From Eremophila alpestris peregrina (lineage: Eukaryota; Chordata; Aves; Passeriformes; Alaudidae), in assembly GCA_009792885.1 (NCBI GenBank), contig WMCF01000012.1:14967183-15031182 (forward strand): a stretch of 64,000 bases of DNA. Direction: 5' to 3'. Positions 12,071-21,850 of the stretch are shown here, piece after piece (position 1 is the first letter of the stretch; each line of letters opens with the position of its first letter). Made by a program: the position numbers and the translations under genes. The notes under the pieces were generated by a model. It did not search any database, had not been told where the DNA came from, and saw nothing but the letters and a program-made list of their open reading frames with translations.

Positions 12071-12461
12071 ACTGACACTATTTCTCAAAATGTTCTGGAT
12101 TATGGTCTTGCCCTGCAACTGTCCCTTTGCATCCACTCTCCCAGCCTCACCATTCTGCTTTAATCTGCCCCTCCATCAATGGCTCAGGCTGCAACAGCAT
12201 CCTGGGTCCTCTGACCTCCTTTTTCTGTCTGCTGTTTTGCTGCTACTTCCCCTCTTCTCTCTCTGCCCCACTCCCCACTGTGGCCCTGTGAACCCACAAA
12301 ACAAACAGGGCTCAACTCTTCCTCCATCACCCTGACAGGGGAGACACAACTGCATGTGTTTCCTCCAGACTTCAGAGGCATAAACCATGCAGCTGGCATG
12401 AGACAGGGCCAAGTCAGAGGCATAAAAATGTCTTTCCTCTGAATTTGCACAGTTTAGGAAA

Positions 12462-12590
12462 AACAAAAAACAAAACCAACAAAATAAATTTTAAAATTTG
12501 AAAAATAAACAAACAAAACCCAAAAGCCAAATAAAAAACACCAAATCCACCACAAAACCTATCAAAACAAAACAACCAAACCAAAGAGGC
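12462..12590 (+). repeat. A/C-rich low-complexity tract
   Basis: Runs of AAACAAAAC-, AACCAAAC- and AAATAAAC-type units, almost devoid of G. Probably a degraded simple repeat. Confidence 0.8.
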
Positions 12591-13277
12591 TCTAGTTTGA
12601 TTGCATTACCTGCCTGAGACTGGCATTTGATACCAGGGACAGAGGAGAGTGATAAACATTCCAGAAGGAGAGAGCAAATCTGTGAAGTCATCTTTGCAAG
12701 ATTTCCCTGCTGCAACTCCTCAGCCTTGTATTTCATCACTAAGATGGAAATGTATGATATAACTTTTAATGCACCAACTCTTCTCACAAATCCCCAACTA
12801 ATGTTGCACGCTTCATACCTTGAAATGAGATGTGACACCTGCTTCAAGAGGTATGCAACAGGGAAACTCCATTTTCCTCTTTTACATTTCAACAAAACCT
12901 GAGGACCAAACTGTTTGCTATATTTAAGCTACTTGAAGTTGCTAAGATTGCCTAAGGCACCTGGAAATTTGTCCCAAAGACTTCAGGAAAACTCCCTGGT
13001 GCCATCACTTTTTAAGGCTAGGAAAAGATGTCTCAGGTGGACTGCAGCAAATTTTGCAGTTCATGAATTTCAGTTTGGGGCCTCTTGTTTGTGGTAGTAA
13101 GAAACCCTAGCTGTATGTTGGGAAACTTGTTCAGCAGAGCCACAGGAAACACATGTAAGTAGTAGTATTCCTAAAATAACATCTTTGTGAAATACGTGGC
13201 TTATGATCAGCACATGATGGCTGTGTAAAAATGGTTCCACCATTCCTAGTGGTAAGTCATAGAATTAATCAGTGTCT

Positions 13278-13318
13278 TTACTACTCATAAACAACTTTTA
13301 CTACTCATAAACAACTTT
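13278..13318 (+). repeat. 20-bp perfect tandem duplication
   Basis: The unit TTTACTACTCATAAACAACT appears twice in immediate succession without mismatch, indicating a recent slippage-type duplication or a local assembly artefact. Confidence 0.85.
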
Positions 13319-13724
13319 TAATTTAAGCCATTTCACGTTGAGTTTTATGGTGCTAATAGACAGTGGCCAGGTGAGGGTATTGCTAGGTATACTGGGGCTG
13401 GTATGTGGAAAATTAGAGAGAAAGACAAGCATTTTTCATATTGATCAACAATCTTGGAGATCCTATATTTGTTACTTAACAAAGATATTTCCTATGTTTT
13501 AAGTGAGAGAATAAAAGTCCTCACTTTCCACTTCTTTTTCCTCTTGTCTGGAGGAAGAAACAGGTGGGGTATTTTTCACAAAAAACTGTTCTTTGATGTC
13601 AAAACCTGAAATCTTCTGACCAAAGTCATTGTTTCAAACAGTACTTGTAATATCCTTACGAAAAAGTAATTTGTCTTGTGGGGTAAAAAATTATTTCATG
13701 AACTTCTGTACTTTAGTCATGCAC

Positions 13725-13830
13725 AGTAGTATACAGGAATAGCCACACTGGATCATGGGAATGGTCCCACACCCAATCTGTGACAAGGGCTTGAGTATAA
13801 GAGAGGCAACACCAGACTCTTTTTTGTGGA
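13725..13830 (+). repeat. Possible old amniote interspersed repeat fragment
   Basis: The stretch around ACAGGAATAGCCACACTGGA, then TCATGGGAATGGTCCCACAC, resembles a repeat family common in turtle, crocodile and bird genomes that contains a similar AGCCATACTGGGTCAGACCA motif. The match is from memory and divergent. Confidence 0.35.
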
Positions 13831-14081
13831 CAGACATGTATTTATATAAAGGCATACATATCTTATAGCCTGTGCATCACTAACAAAAAAGGATTATTCT
13901 CATAAGTATACATAACTTTTCAGAACGTTCATCTATTTTTCTGAGGATTTTTCATTACATTCTCAAATGGCACTTGTAGAGAGAGAATGGTTTCTCAGCT
14001 CCTGTCACTGCCTTAACTATAAAGAAATAAGGTCCATCTGGTTCATCCATTAGAGGACATGTATCTTACTAGTATAGTCAC

Positions 14082-14100
14082 TTTTTTTTTTTTTTTTTTT
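14082..14100 (+). repeat. T19 tract
   Basis: Uninterrupted run of 19 T. It is the only long T-tract in a region where the other low-complexity tracts are A-rich on the + strand. Confidence 0.9.
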
Positions 14101-14493
14101 GTAATTTCCTCTCACCTTTCTTTCTTTTTTCTCTACTGAGTTGCTTCCTTGGAAAAAATCGCTGCTCTTTCCCTCTATGTTCTGCAAAACGGGCATCAGC
14201 CTCCTAGAACACAGAGTTTCCTGTGATTTGTGACAAAGACTCCTCAGAATATATGAAACTAAGAAAATACGATAATGCCATCAATTTAAAAAAGGGGGGG
14301 AAAACCCAAAACAATTATGCTAAAGGTATTTAGATTTTCTGCGGCAGTAGTAATTGGATTAGTGGGAGAGAGGAGATTTCATTTTATTAACTGTGACATA
14401 AAAGACACCGGCCATGAACATGTTTTGTTGCTGTGGACACCTACAAAAATAGATACATGATTAATTTTTTACTGATGTTACTCTGGTAAAATA

Positions 14494-14552
14494 ACCAAAC
14501 CAATCCAAACCAATCCAAAACAAACAAACAAAAAAACACACAATCAAAGAAA
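14494..14552 (+). repeat. A/C-rich low-complexity tract
   Basis: AACCAAACCAATCCAAACC-type units passing into AAAC/AAACA units, about 110 bp upstream of exon 4. Confidence 0.8.
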
Positions 14553-14664
14553 AATCCCCATGCAAACAAACAACCTTGCAAATAGCAATTCATGCATTTT
14601 GGGGGCAAAAGTGAGGGTGGGAACAGCAAGGGTGGTATTTCCTGATGCCTCTTTGTTTTCCCAG

Positions 14665-14869
14665 ATGGGAAAGCACACCTTGGACTGCCTGTTCCTCGTC
14701 CTGTGGAGGGGGCATTCAAAGCCGCAGTGTCTCCTGTGTGGAAGAAGACATTCAGGGGCACATCAGCCCTGTGGAAGAATGGAAATGCATGTACACTCCA
14801 AAGATGCCTGTTGTCCAGCCTTGCAATATATTTGACTGTCCAAAGTGGCTTGCTCAAGAATGGTCTCCG
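14665..14869 (+). CDS. ADAMTSL1: ADAMTSL1 exon 4: TSR 2 and N-terminal tryptophans of TSR 3
   Basis: The exon is 205 nt, phase 2 to phase 0 (residues 101-169). The acceptor is TTTTCCCAG and the donor TCCG|GTAATC. It encodes WESTPWTACSSSCGGG, the rest of a six-cysteine TSR with the insert SCVEEDIQGHISPVEEWKC, and NIFDCPKWLAQEWSP, where the next TSR begins. CSSSCGGG is an O-fucosylation motif, and WTAC and WSPC (completed by exon 5) fit the W-x-x-C pattern for C-mannosylation. The cut just before the first cysteine of TSR 3 recurs after exons 9 and 10. Exon 9 has the same phases and layout. Confidence 0.96.
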
Positions 14870-15146
14870 GTAATCAGCTTAGTTTTGTTGGTTTTGTATT
14901 TAACACATTAGGGAAAATATCTTAAATTATAGTTCAGTGAGTTTTTGGAAGTAGGAACATTTACTGTTTTCTCTCATTACCAACACCTCTGTTTTAAATT
15001 ATGCTATTTGTCCAACTGCAAAGTAACCACTCAGGAAAAATATATTAATAAGATGGACATGAGCAAGGAGAATGATGGAAAAATAAATCAGCTCTGTAAC
15101 ATTAATTCGTAACCTTCTACTAATAGTAGACTGGAAATATAAGTAA

Positions 15147-15290
15147 AATGCACAAAAAAACCCAAAACCAACAACAACAACAAAAAACCACAAAACAAAC
15201 AATCATACAAACAAAACACACACACACACAAAAAAAACCACAAAAAATAAAACCCACCCAAAAAACACCACAAAAAAACCCCATAAACAT
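15147..15290 (+). repeat. A/C-rich low-complexity tract with a (CA)n core
   Basis: About 145 bp of AAACCC, CAACAA, ACAAAC and (CA)7-type units with almost no G or T. Confidence 0.85.
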
Positions 15291-15778
15291 GTAAAGGTAT
15301 TTCTGTATTGCAATATTTCAGCCACAAATTGAAACTCAAAAACACTGAGAAATTTCAAGAAGCACATAAATCTGTATATGACTCTGCTATTTGATACCTG
15401 TATTTGTGTGTTCCTGACTTGCCTTTCCTTCTTGTATGAAAGTAAATGTCTTGGAAATGTCCTTCCACAAATGTAGTGAAATACTTTGACTTTGTGCATA
15501 AAGAGTTAGCCTGAATATAATTTCTCACCACCTCAGTTTCTCAACAAGGAAATTTAGAAACTAGGCTGGCTTCCCTACAGATGAGGTGTTCTTGACTGAT
15601 TGCAAAGTGTTTGCTGATTTCCAGATGAAAGCTGCTGTCCAAGAGCAAAGTAATATTGGTATCATCCATAGCACTTCCAACTGATTGGTAATTTTGATCA
15701 TCTCCTGTGCAACCAATTTTGAAACAATCTGTGCAGGGGGTAAAAGCTGATGAACCAGAGCAAAAATGAAATTAAATA

Positions 15779-15830
15779 TAAAAAAAAAAAAAAAAACCAA
15801 ACAAACCATACCCCAAAAAAACTTAAGAAA
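15779..15830 (+). repeat. A18 tract with AAACC-like flank
   Basis: A long A-run followed by CCAAACAAACCATACCCC and A7. Same composition class as the neighbouring tracts. Confidence 0.8.
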
Positions 15831-16306
15831 GTCTCTGAGGGAAGAAAGCCCAATAGTTTCCCATTCTCTTTGGTGCTTTTTTCTAGCTTTTTTCTAGCTG
15901 AGTGCAACCCCAGTTGACACATAAGGCCCAGTACTTTCTCCAAGTAAAGCAGAATGGCTCCAAATGAAACTGACAGGGTGTTACTGAGCATATCCATTAT
16001 GGGACAGATGGCTACAAGCCAAGCAGGCAACATTGCAAGAGTGACACTGCAAGAAAAGTCCAGCAGCCAAATGTCCAAACCAAGTAAATGATCTGAGAAA
16101 AAAGGCAAAAAATTTCTGTCACTTTTATACCTTATCCATAATTACCACATATTATGAACACTCTCTTTTCCAAGTTGGGTATTTCTGTATCATGTTCAGT
16201 TCTCAGACGTTGCATATTCCCTTTATACCTATCATTGCTATGTGGGACTTTTTGTTTGTCCCTTTCATTTCTCCATTCGTGTTTTGTTTTCTTTTTTTCA
16301 ACCCAG

Positions 16307-16454
16307 TGCACTGTGACCTGTGGACAAGGACTCAGATACCGTGTGGTCCTTTGCATTGACCACAGGGGGATGCATACAGGAGGCTGTAGTACCAAAACAA
16401 AGCCACACATAAAAGAAGAATGTATTGTACCCACTCCTTGCTACAAGCCCAAAG
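16307..16454 (+). CDS. ADAMTSL1: ADAMTSL1 exon 5: cysteine core of TSR 3
   Basis: The exon is 148 nt, phase 0 to phase 1 (residues 170-218). The acceptor is TTTTTTTCAACCCAG and the donor AAAG|GTAATG. It opens directly at the first cysteine with CTVTCGQGLRYRVVLCIDHR and ends ECIVPTPCYKPK. CTVTCGQG is an O-fucosylation motif. Phase and position (starts at the TSR cysteine, ends just after the sixth cysteine) match exon 11. Confidence 0.96.
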
Positions 16455-19400
16455 GTAATGAGGCAGAATGTTTCTCATAAATTTTTCAGAGCTCTTCCAT
16501 GTTCAGCTGTTTTGTTTTGCTCCTGGCATCACTGTTTCCACCTGCACTGAGTTATGATCTTGCACCTGCCTGTTCCTGTCTGCCTGCCAGCAGCTTAGAG
16601 TGAGTGCTGACCTCTTTCATCTCATAAGCTTTGGCCTTTTCATAGTTAATTTGTGGTCCACCAGGCTAAGCAATAGAAATGTAAATTTGGCTGCATTTTC
16701 ACTATTTGCTTCCAAGCTAGATTTGTCCTGTGTTTTAAAATAAATTAAAATGAAATATATTAATAATGCCTGTGGTAAATAAATGTAACTGTAATTACAA
16801 AAGTGCCTGTTCCTAACTTTTAGCATGAAATAAATCAGAGGCAAGCATATCTCATCATTAAGTTCTTCTTACTATCTAGGCTGCAAAATTTGTCAGAAAG
16901 AAACATTTTAGAGCAAATTAGATTTATATAGTAATATTTTCTTGCTTGGGCCTCAGACAGAGAGTAATACTGGGATGAAACCCCCATGGGTTGTTGAAAG
17001 AAGGAGGAAATTTTTCTGCACTTGTTTGGAGGTTCTTATGGGATGGGAATGTTAGAAAGAGACCTGGAGACTGGGCTGGATTAACAGGCAGTGACCAGTT
17101 GCAGCAGACACATATATCTGGTGATTTTCACAGGTATATGAGCATGCAGGGGACCATGCGTGTATACAGCTCCATTTTACCACCTCTGTGCCCCTATGCT
17201 GATTAATTTATGGAAAGCTCTGGGCTACAGCAATTCATGTGGACTTTTCTAAACTGAAGACTTCCAGGATCTTGTGCTCTTCTAAGAGCAGTGAAACATG
17301 TAATTTTAATTTCTGCATGAAGAGACTGATGATAGGAGCACATGCCAAGTTTCAGGATTCCTGTTTATAATGGCCATAAGAATTCATGGTATCTGCCAGG
17401 CACCAGAGTGGTGAAGCCCAGACATGGAGTCTTTGAGAAGTGATGAGTATGTTTGCACTGTATTTTACTGGCCAATATCAGCTTACCCTATCCACCTTCC
17501 AAGATAGATATAAAAAAAAAAGGCAAAAAAAGGCCCTGTGACTGTGTTAGCATGACTCTGAGCCTCATACAGATATTCAGTGGGTTTGAGCTCATTCAGA
17601 CAGCTGGGTTTTTTGGGGTGTTGTAGGTTCATGGGGTTCATAACACAGGTAGTGCAAGTTCCAGTCTGCCTGCATCATACAGTGTTAGCAAAATGCAGAA
17701 AGACACAGAAGAGATCTTGTGTTGCAAACCATCCAAAACTGACTTCTGCTTAGAAGGGTGGAGGACCAGCTAAGAAAGCTTTGAGTACCTCTATCTGTCA
17801 TGAGGTGTCTTCAAATGGGACTTGTCAGGGAACAAAGTAAATTTAATTAAAAAAACCAAAAACCCTCATAGCTGGAAGCCCACCCTTGCCAGGGCATGGC
17901 ATCTTTCCCCTGCATAAAATCTTGTGCTGCCCTTTGCAGCACATGCATGATTAATTTTTGATTTTAGGGAGTTACTTCCTTCCATTTTTTCGCATGGAAT
18001 GAAAAGTCCTGTGCAAAGATGGGCTTAATTTGGTTTAGTTTTCCTCCTCATCTTTGTTCTGCAACACACTCACAGTTCTCCCTTCATAGGGCAAGAGGCA
18101 ATGTTTGAATATCTGAAGGCTGAACAGTGATTTCAGAAAATTGTTGGACTAGATGGTATCCAGAAGTGTCATCCAAACCAAATTATTCTATTTGTAGGCT
18201 AGAGATTTGTCCTTTTTATTTCACACAACTAGAATTAGAAATTTAGAGCAGTAGGGGTAATGAAGCATCTCTCATCTATTACATTATTTAGTCCTAGACT
18301 AGGTTTTTTTCTGCAGCTGGATTAATATAAAGCAGAAAACAAGTTGACACAAGCAGCAACGCTAAAAAAGGGGAAGTCTCTCTTCTCTTAACATACTCCA
18401 CAAAAAAGAAATAGAAGGCAAATGGTTCATGTAATTTATTTCATTTCCGTTTATTCAGGCTCTAAGGCACTTTATGTTGCACCAATAATGGGAAAAAATA
18501 GGATATCACTAGATTAAGTAATGATTTTCAGTTTTTATAGAGAATTAATTTTTATCTAATACATCCTTCTGTGTATTATAAGTGTTTTTGCCGGAAGTAT
18601 TTTAAAGAAAAGATTTCACTTTAATCTCCAAAGGTAAAATTTTCTTCTTTGTTTATGTTAGAAGCGCTTTTTATTCATGTTTCTGTCAAAGCATACTGTG
18701 TAACATCAACATTTCTAACCCTCTAACAAATTTTACAGTGTAGATGGTAATTAACTATACCTGTAAAAAAAGGAAGGTTATTTTAAAAGTCACAAAACAG
18801 GCTATGTTAGACAATAATTTTGCTTTTTACAAGCACTTCAATCTAAGCAAAACATCATAGAAGCAAGATATGACTTTCCAAAACCCATAAAACAAACTGT
18901 AGAACATATAAATAGAAATATTTCCTACGTATTCTGGATGATTAGTAAAATATAGACTAAACTAAGAGCTGTGATGGCAAACATTCATCCTTAAATGGCA
19001 CTAATATGTTAGATGAAGAGCTTGGCAAGCTGTTTTTAAGATAGAGGAATAGTAATTGTATTACTGTCCCTCTTTTCCTCAGTTAATTACTTGCTCCAAG
19101 GAAATTTGCATGACTAAAGTTGCAGTAGCTCTGCACTCAAATTGTAGGTCATTGTTCCTCTGTCATACAACTGAGGGATGGAAAATTTCACGTGCACATG
19201 TGAAATGTTCATTGTTCTGCACAATGGAGTCACAGAAAATTCCTGGCTACTGAAAGACATTAACCTGCTCCTGTTGGCAAGTATGAGTCCATCCTTACAC
19301 AAACCCAAAAAGGCTTAGGTGATTAGTGAATGGCAAATGGGTTTGGCTCTGGTTCTCCTCAGTGGTCTGTCCCACTGTCCTTTGTAGATTTTTCCCCTGA

Positions 19401-20260
19401 TCCTAGCCCAGAATGCTCTGCTGAAGTGCAGAGCTCCTTCTCAACTTTTAGTGCCAAATTTGCTTTTGCTTTGTGCCTCTGTAGGGCTGAAACAGCCCTG
19501 CTGCCTTCAGCTCAGCTACTCTGCTCTGACACTGCATGACAGTGGAGTTTGGCTTGTGAAGCAGCATGGCCCTGCACTCCCCAGAGCAGAGCAGCTCATT
19601 ACCCTGTGCGCACATCCAGGAGGGGAAGAAAAGCAGCTCCACTGTTTTCCATCAGGAATGACAGAAAAAAGTATCAAGCTCATTTTTTTAAAAATCCACA
19701 TAGCTGATGGACTGATAAACCAAGCTGAAAAGCAAACCTAGGCCATTTATTTATAGTTTTCCTGTTGTATCACTCATCAAAGCAGGATTTTCTTTATTTT
19801 TGTAATCAACCAAACTAAGCTCAGCATGTCTTCTGAAATTTAAACGTAAATATGGGGGCGTTACACATTTTGCTTTGTTTAATGGAGGCCTCTTGCACTT
19901 GCAAGTTTCCCTCCAAGAAAGTACTTTCCAAAGTGCCTAATTTTAAAGTCCCACTGTATAGTCTGAAAGGTGACAATTTTAATTTGCCTGTCTGGCTTTG
20001 GAGCACTAAAAAAGCCCTCCTACTTGCAACAGTGAAATACTTGGCCATATAATCTTGAAAGCAATATAGTCCAGGTGATGAAAGAGTTTGTTTCTCTCCC
20101 CTCTGTTCTTATTTCTCTTTTTCTTCCTTTTTGCTCGGCCCCCATGTGTGTGAAGGCACCCATGCATCACACACATGCTTGGGAGGGCAGAGGGAGAGTG
20201 GCACACATTGCAGCGTTACCACATGCTTCCTATTTTCACATGCTTGTGTTTGCTCCCTAG
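16455..20260 (+). other. ADAMTSL1: Intron 5 (3806 bp)
   Basis: AT-rich DNA with a degraded CR1 tail (18137-18196). Apart from short A-runs near 17511-17530 I see no repeat, exon or RNA gene. Confidence 0.85.
18137..18196 (+). repeat. Degraded CR1 3' tail fragment
   Basis: AAAATTGTTGGACTAGATGG, then TATCCAG, then CATCCAAACCAAATTATTCT resembles the CR1 3' end (TTGGACTAGATGATC... CCTTCCAACCC... ATTCT). Only about 60 bp survive and they are divergent. Confidence 0.6.
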
Positions 20261-20345
20261 AGAAACTTCCCGTGGAAGCAAAGTTGCCATGGTATAAGCA
20301 GGCTCAAGAGCTGGAGGAAGGAACAGCCGTATCTGAAGAACCCTC
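20261..20345 (+). CDS. ADAMTSL1: ADAMTSL1 exon 6: short acidic linker between TSR 3 and TSR 4
   Basis: The exon is 85 nt, phase 1 to phase 2 (residues 219-246 plus two bases). It encodes EKLPVEAKLPWYKQAQELEE followed by GTAVSEEP and the first two bases of a Ser codon. There is no cysteine. The acceptor is GCTCCCTAG and the donor CCTC|GTAAGT. If the donor is not used the frame reads TCG TAA, so the protein would end at once after ...EEPS; two AATAAA hexamers lie about 0.6 kb downstream. I recall that a short human punctin-1 form of about 525 residues ends near this point of the protein. Confidence 0.95.
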
Positions 20346-20389
20346 GTAAGTCTCAAAAATTTGCTTACAGCAGGTTCTCATTATGTGAT

Positions 20390-20550
20390 CCTGAGAGGCT
20401 GTGGTTGCTCCCTCCCTGGAGGCTATCAAGCCCAGGCTGGATGAGGCTCTGAGCAGCTTGGTCTAGTGGAAGGTGTCCCTGCCCACAGCAGGAGTGGAAA
20501 CCAGAGTATCTCTGCGGTCCTTTCCAGTCCAAAGCCCTCTGTGATTCTGG
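20390..20550 (+). repeat. CR1 LINE 3' fragment
   Basis: CTCCCTCCCTGGAGGCTATC, then AAGCCCAGGCTGGATGAGGC, TCTGAGCAGCTTGGTCTAGTGGAAGGTGTCCCTGCCC and a CCTTTCCAGTCC...TGTGATTCTGG ending are the sense-oriented CR1 3' untranslated region. About 160 bp are present, starting only 45 bp after the exon 6 donor. Confidence 0.92.
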
Positions 20551-20927
20551 GCTTCCATGTGGGAACTTGGGATTTGCCCAGAACTAGCGCAATCTCATTA
20601 ATGTATCTGGCTTCTGTTAAAATGTAAAGGATGAGCCTAACCCTGTGGAATCCATGGTCTTAAGGTTGTATCATACTTAGGTGCAAAGAGACAGATTTCA
20701 AGAGGGCAGATTTATTTAAGCAAATATAAATATTTTATGTAAGGTCATTACAAGAATATTATAAAACTGCATGCACCTATGTATTTATCTGTTTTCTATT
20801 ACCACTATAACTTCACAGCAGCTTTATTTATTTTCTCAACACCCATGTGAAGTAAGAGGCAAAACAAAGCAGCCAGTGATGATTCTCTCCTGCATTTCTC
20901 CCCAAGGAAAAGCATAGTAACAGCAAA

Positions 20928-20958
20928 AATAAAAGTTTAAATTTTAGCAGGAAATAAA
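20928..20958 (+). promoter_or_regulatory. ADAMTSL1: Two AATAAA poly(A)-signal hexamers in intron 6
   Basis: AATAAA at 20928-20933 and 20953-20958, 583 and 608 bp after the exon 6 donor. Such hexamers are frequent by chance in AT-rich DNA. They are listed because an in-frame stop overlaps the donor, so use of either could end a short transcript. Confidence 0.3.
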
Positions 20959-21322
20959 CTAGAATCCTGTGATGCATACCACATAAGCCTGGAGCAATGA
21001 GACTGAGAAATAATTATTATTATAAGTACTTATTACATTTTAAATGTTTTTGTCTGAAACTGTGACAAATCCATGCTATAATTGCAGCTTCCGTACACAG
21101 TGTTTGTCAATATCCAGTTCCTTGTGTCTAAGCACATGGCATTTTTTATTACAACTGGAACTATGTATTAGATTAAAAAACATTGTTATGCAATATAATT
21201 GCAGTTTTGGCATGATTAATCTGAATTGAAGTAATTAGAAACTGGAGCATTGCAAGAGAGCTGGAAACATGTAATAAGTCCTTAAAAATAAAAAAAAAAT
21301 ATCCAGCTGTTGATAAACATCC

Positions 21323-21450
21323 CTATTTATATGTATAAATACACATACATGTATACAGAATATATGTATATCTAAAACAAATAGATGTATACAGAAGCAT
21401 TTATACACATACATACACAGAAAAATGTACATTCATATGTGTTTATATAT
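21323..21450 (+). repeat. ATAC/ATGT-rich low-complexity tract
   Basis: Alternating purine-pyrimidine DNA rich in TATGTATA, ATACACATACAT and TTTATACACATACATACACA. Degraded dinucleotide/tetranucleotide repeat. Confidence 0.7.
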
Positions 21451-21810
21451 ATTAGTGGCACTTATCACATATAGTATAATGAGATCTTTAACTGTTTCCA
21501 GAGTTCCATAGACTTTATAAGTTGATTAATTCAGAGTCAAAGCCTAGAAAATTTGCTATTTGTGGATATACTAATTCTTAATTTGTAAAATGCATTTTCT
21601 TGTGATTTTTCTCATGACTTTACTAAAATACTTAGCTAAATATGCATTTATCAACCTGTAAAGAAACCTTGGGAACACACATACAATAGGAACAATACTG
21701 ATGTGCTGGTATGTGGTGATATTGGGAATAATTTGTTACACTAAGAAATTCTTTGATCAGTTTTGTGAACAAGGCTGATTGCACTGTAGAAAGAGAGTAT
21801 AGGTACATTG

Positions 21811-21850
21811 ATGTGTGTGTGTATGTGTGTATACGTGTATGGGTATATGT
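21811..21850 (+). repeat. (TG)n/(TATG)n microsatellite
   Basis: ATGTGTGTGTGTATGTGTGT followed by ATACGTGTAT. Confidence 0.8.

Larger units (their letters stand above)
10412..14664 (+). other. ADAMTSL1: Intron 3 (4253 bp)
   Basis: Dominated by simple-sequence DNA between 11.5 and 12.6 kb: an A-tract, a GGAGA pentamer array with an N gap, and an A/C-rich tract. It also holds a 20-bp tandem duplication (13278-13318), a possible old amniote repeat (13725-13830), a T19 tract (14082-14100) and an A/C-rich tract (14494-14552). I see no exon between. Confidence 0.85.
14870..16306 (+). other. ADAMTSL1: Intron 4 (1437 bp)
   Basis: Contains an A/C-rich tract (15147-15290) and an A18 tract with flanking A/C-rich DNA (15779-15830). 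A 136-codon open frame on the - strand spans 15698-16108, but its N-terminal and middle parts match nothing I know and its Phe-rich part is the complement of the A-tract. I do not call it a gene. Confidence 0.85.

Noticed and set aside
11741..12335. Open frames crossing the GGAGA array
   Set aside because: Pentamer repeats have no stops in several frames, and the frames run through the N gap. Artefact.
15698..16108. 136-codon hydrophobic - strand frame in intron 4
   Set aside because: Matches no family I know, and part of it is the complement of an A-tract. No promoter or conservation evidence.
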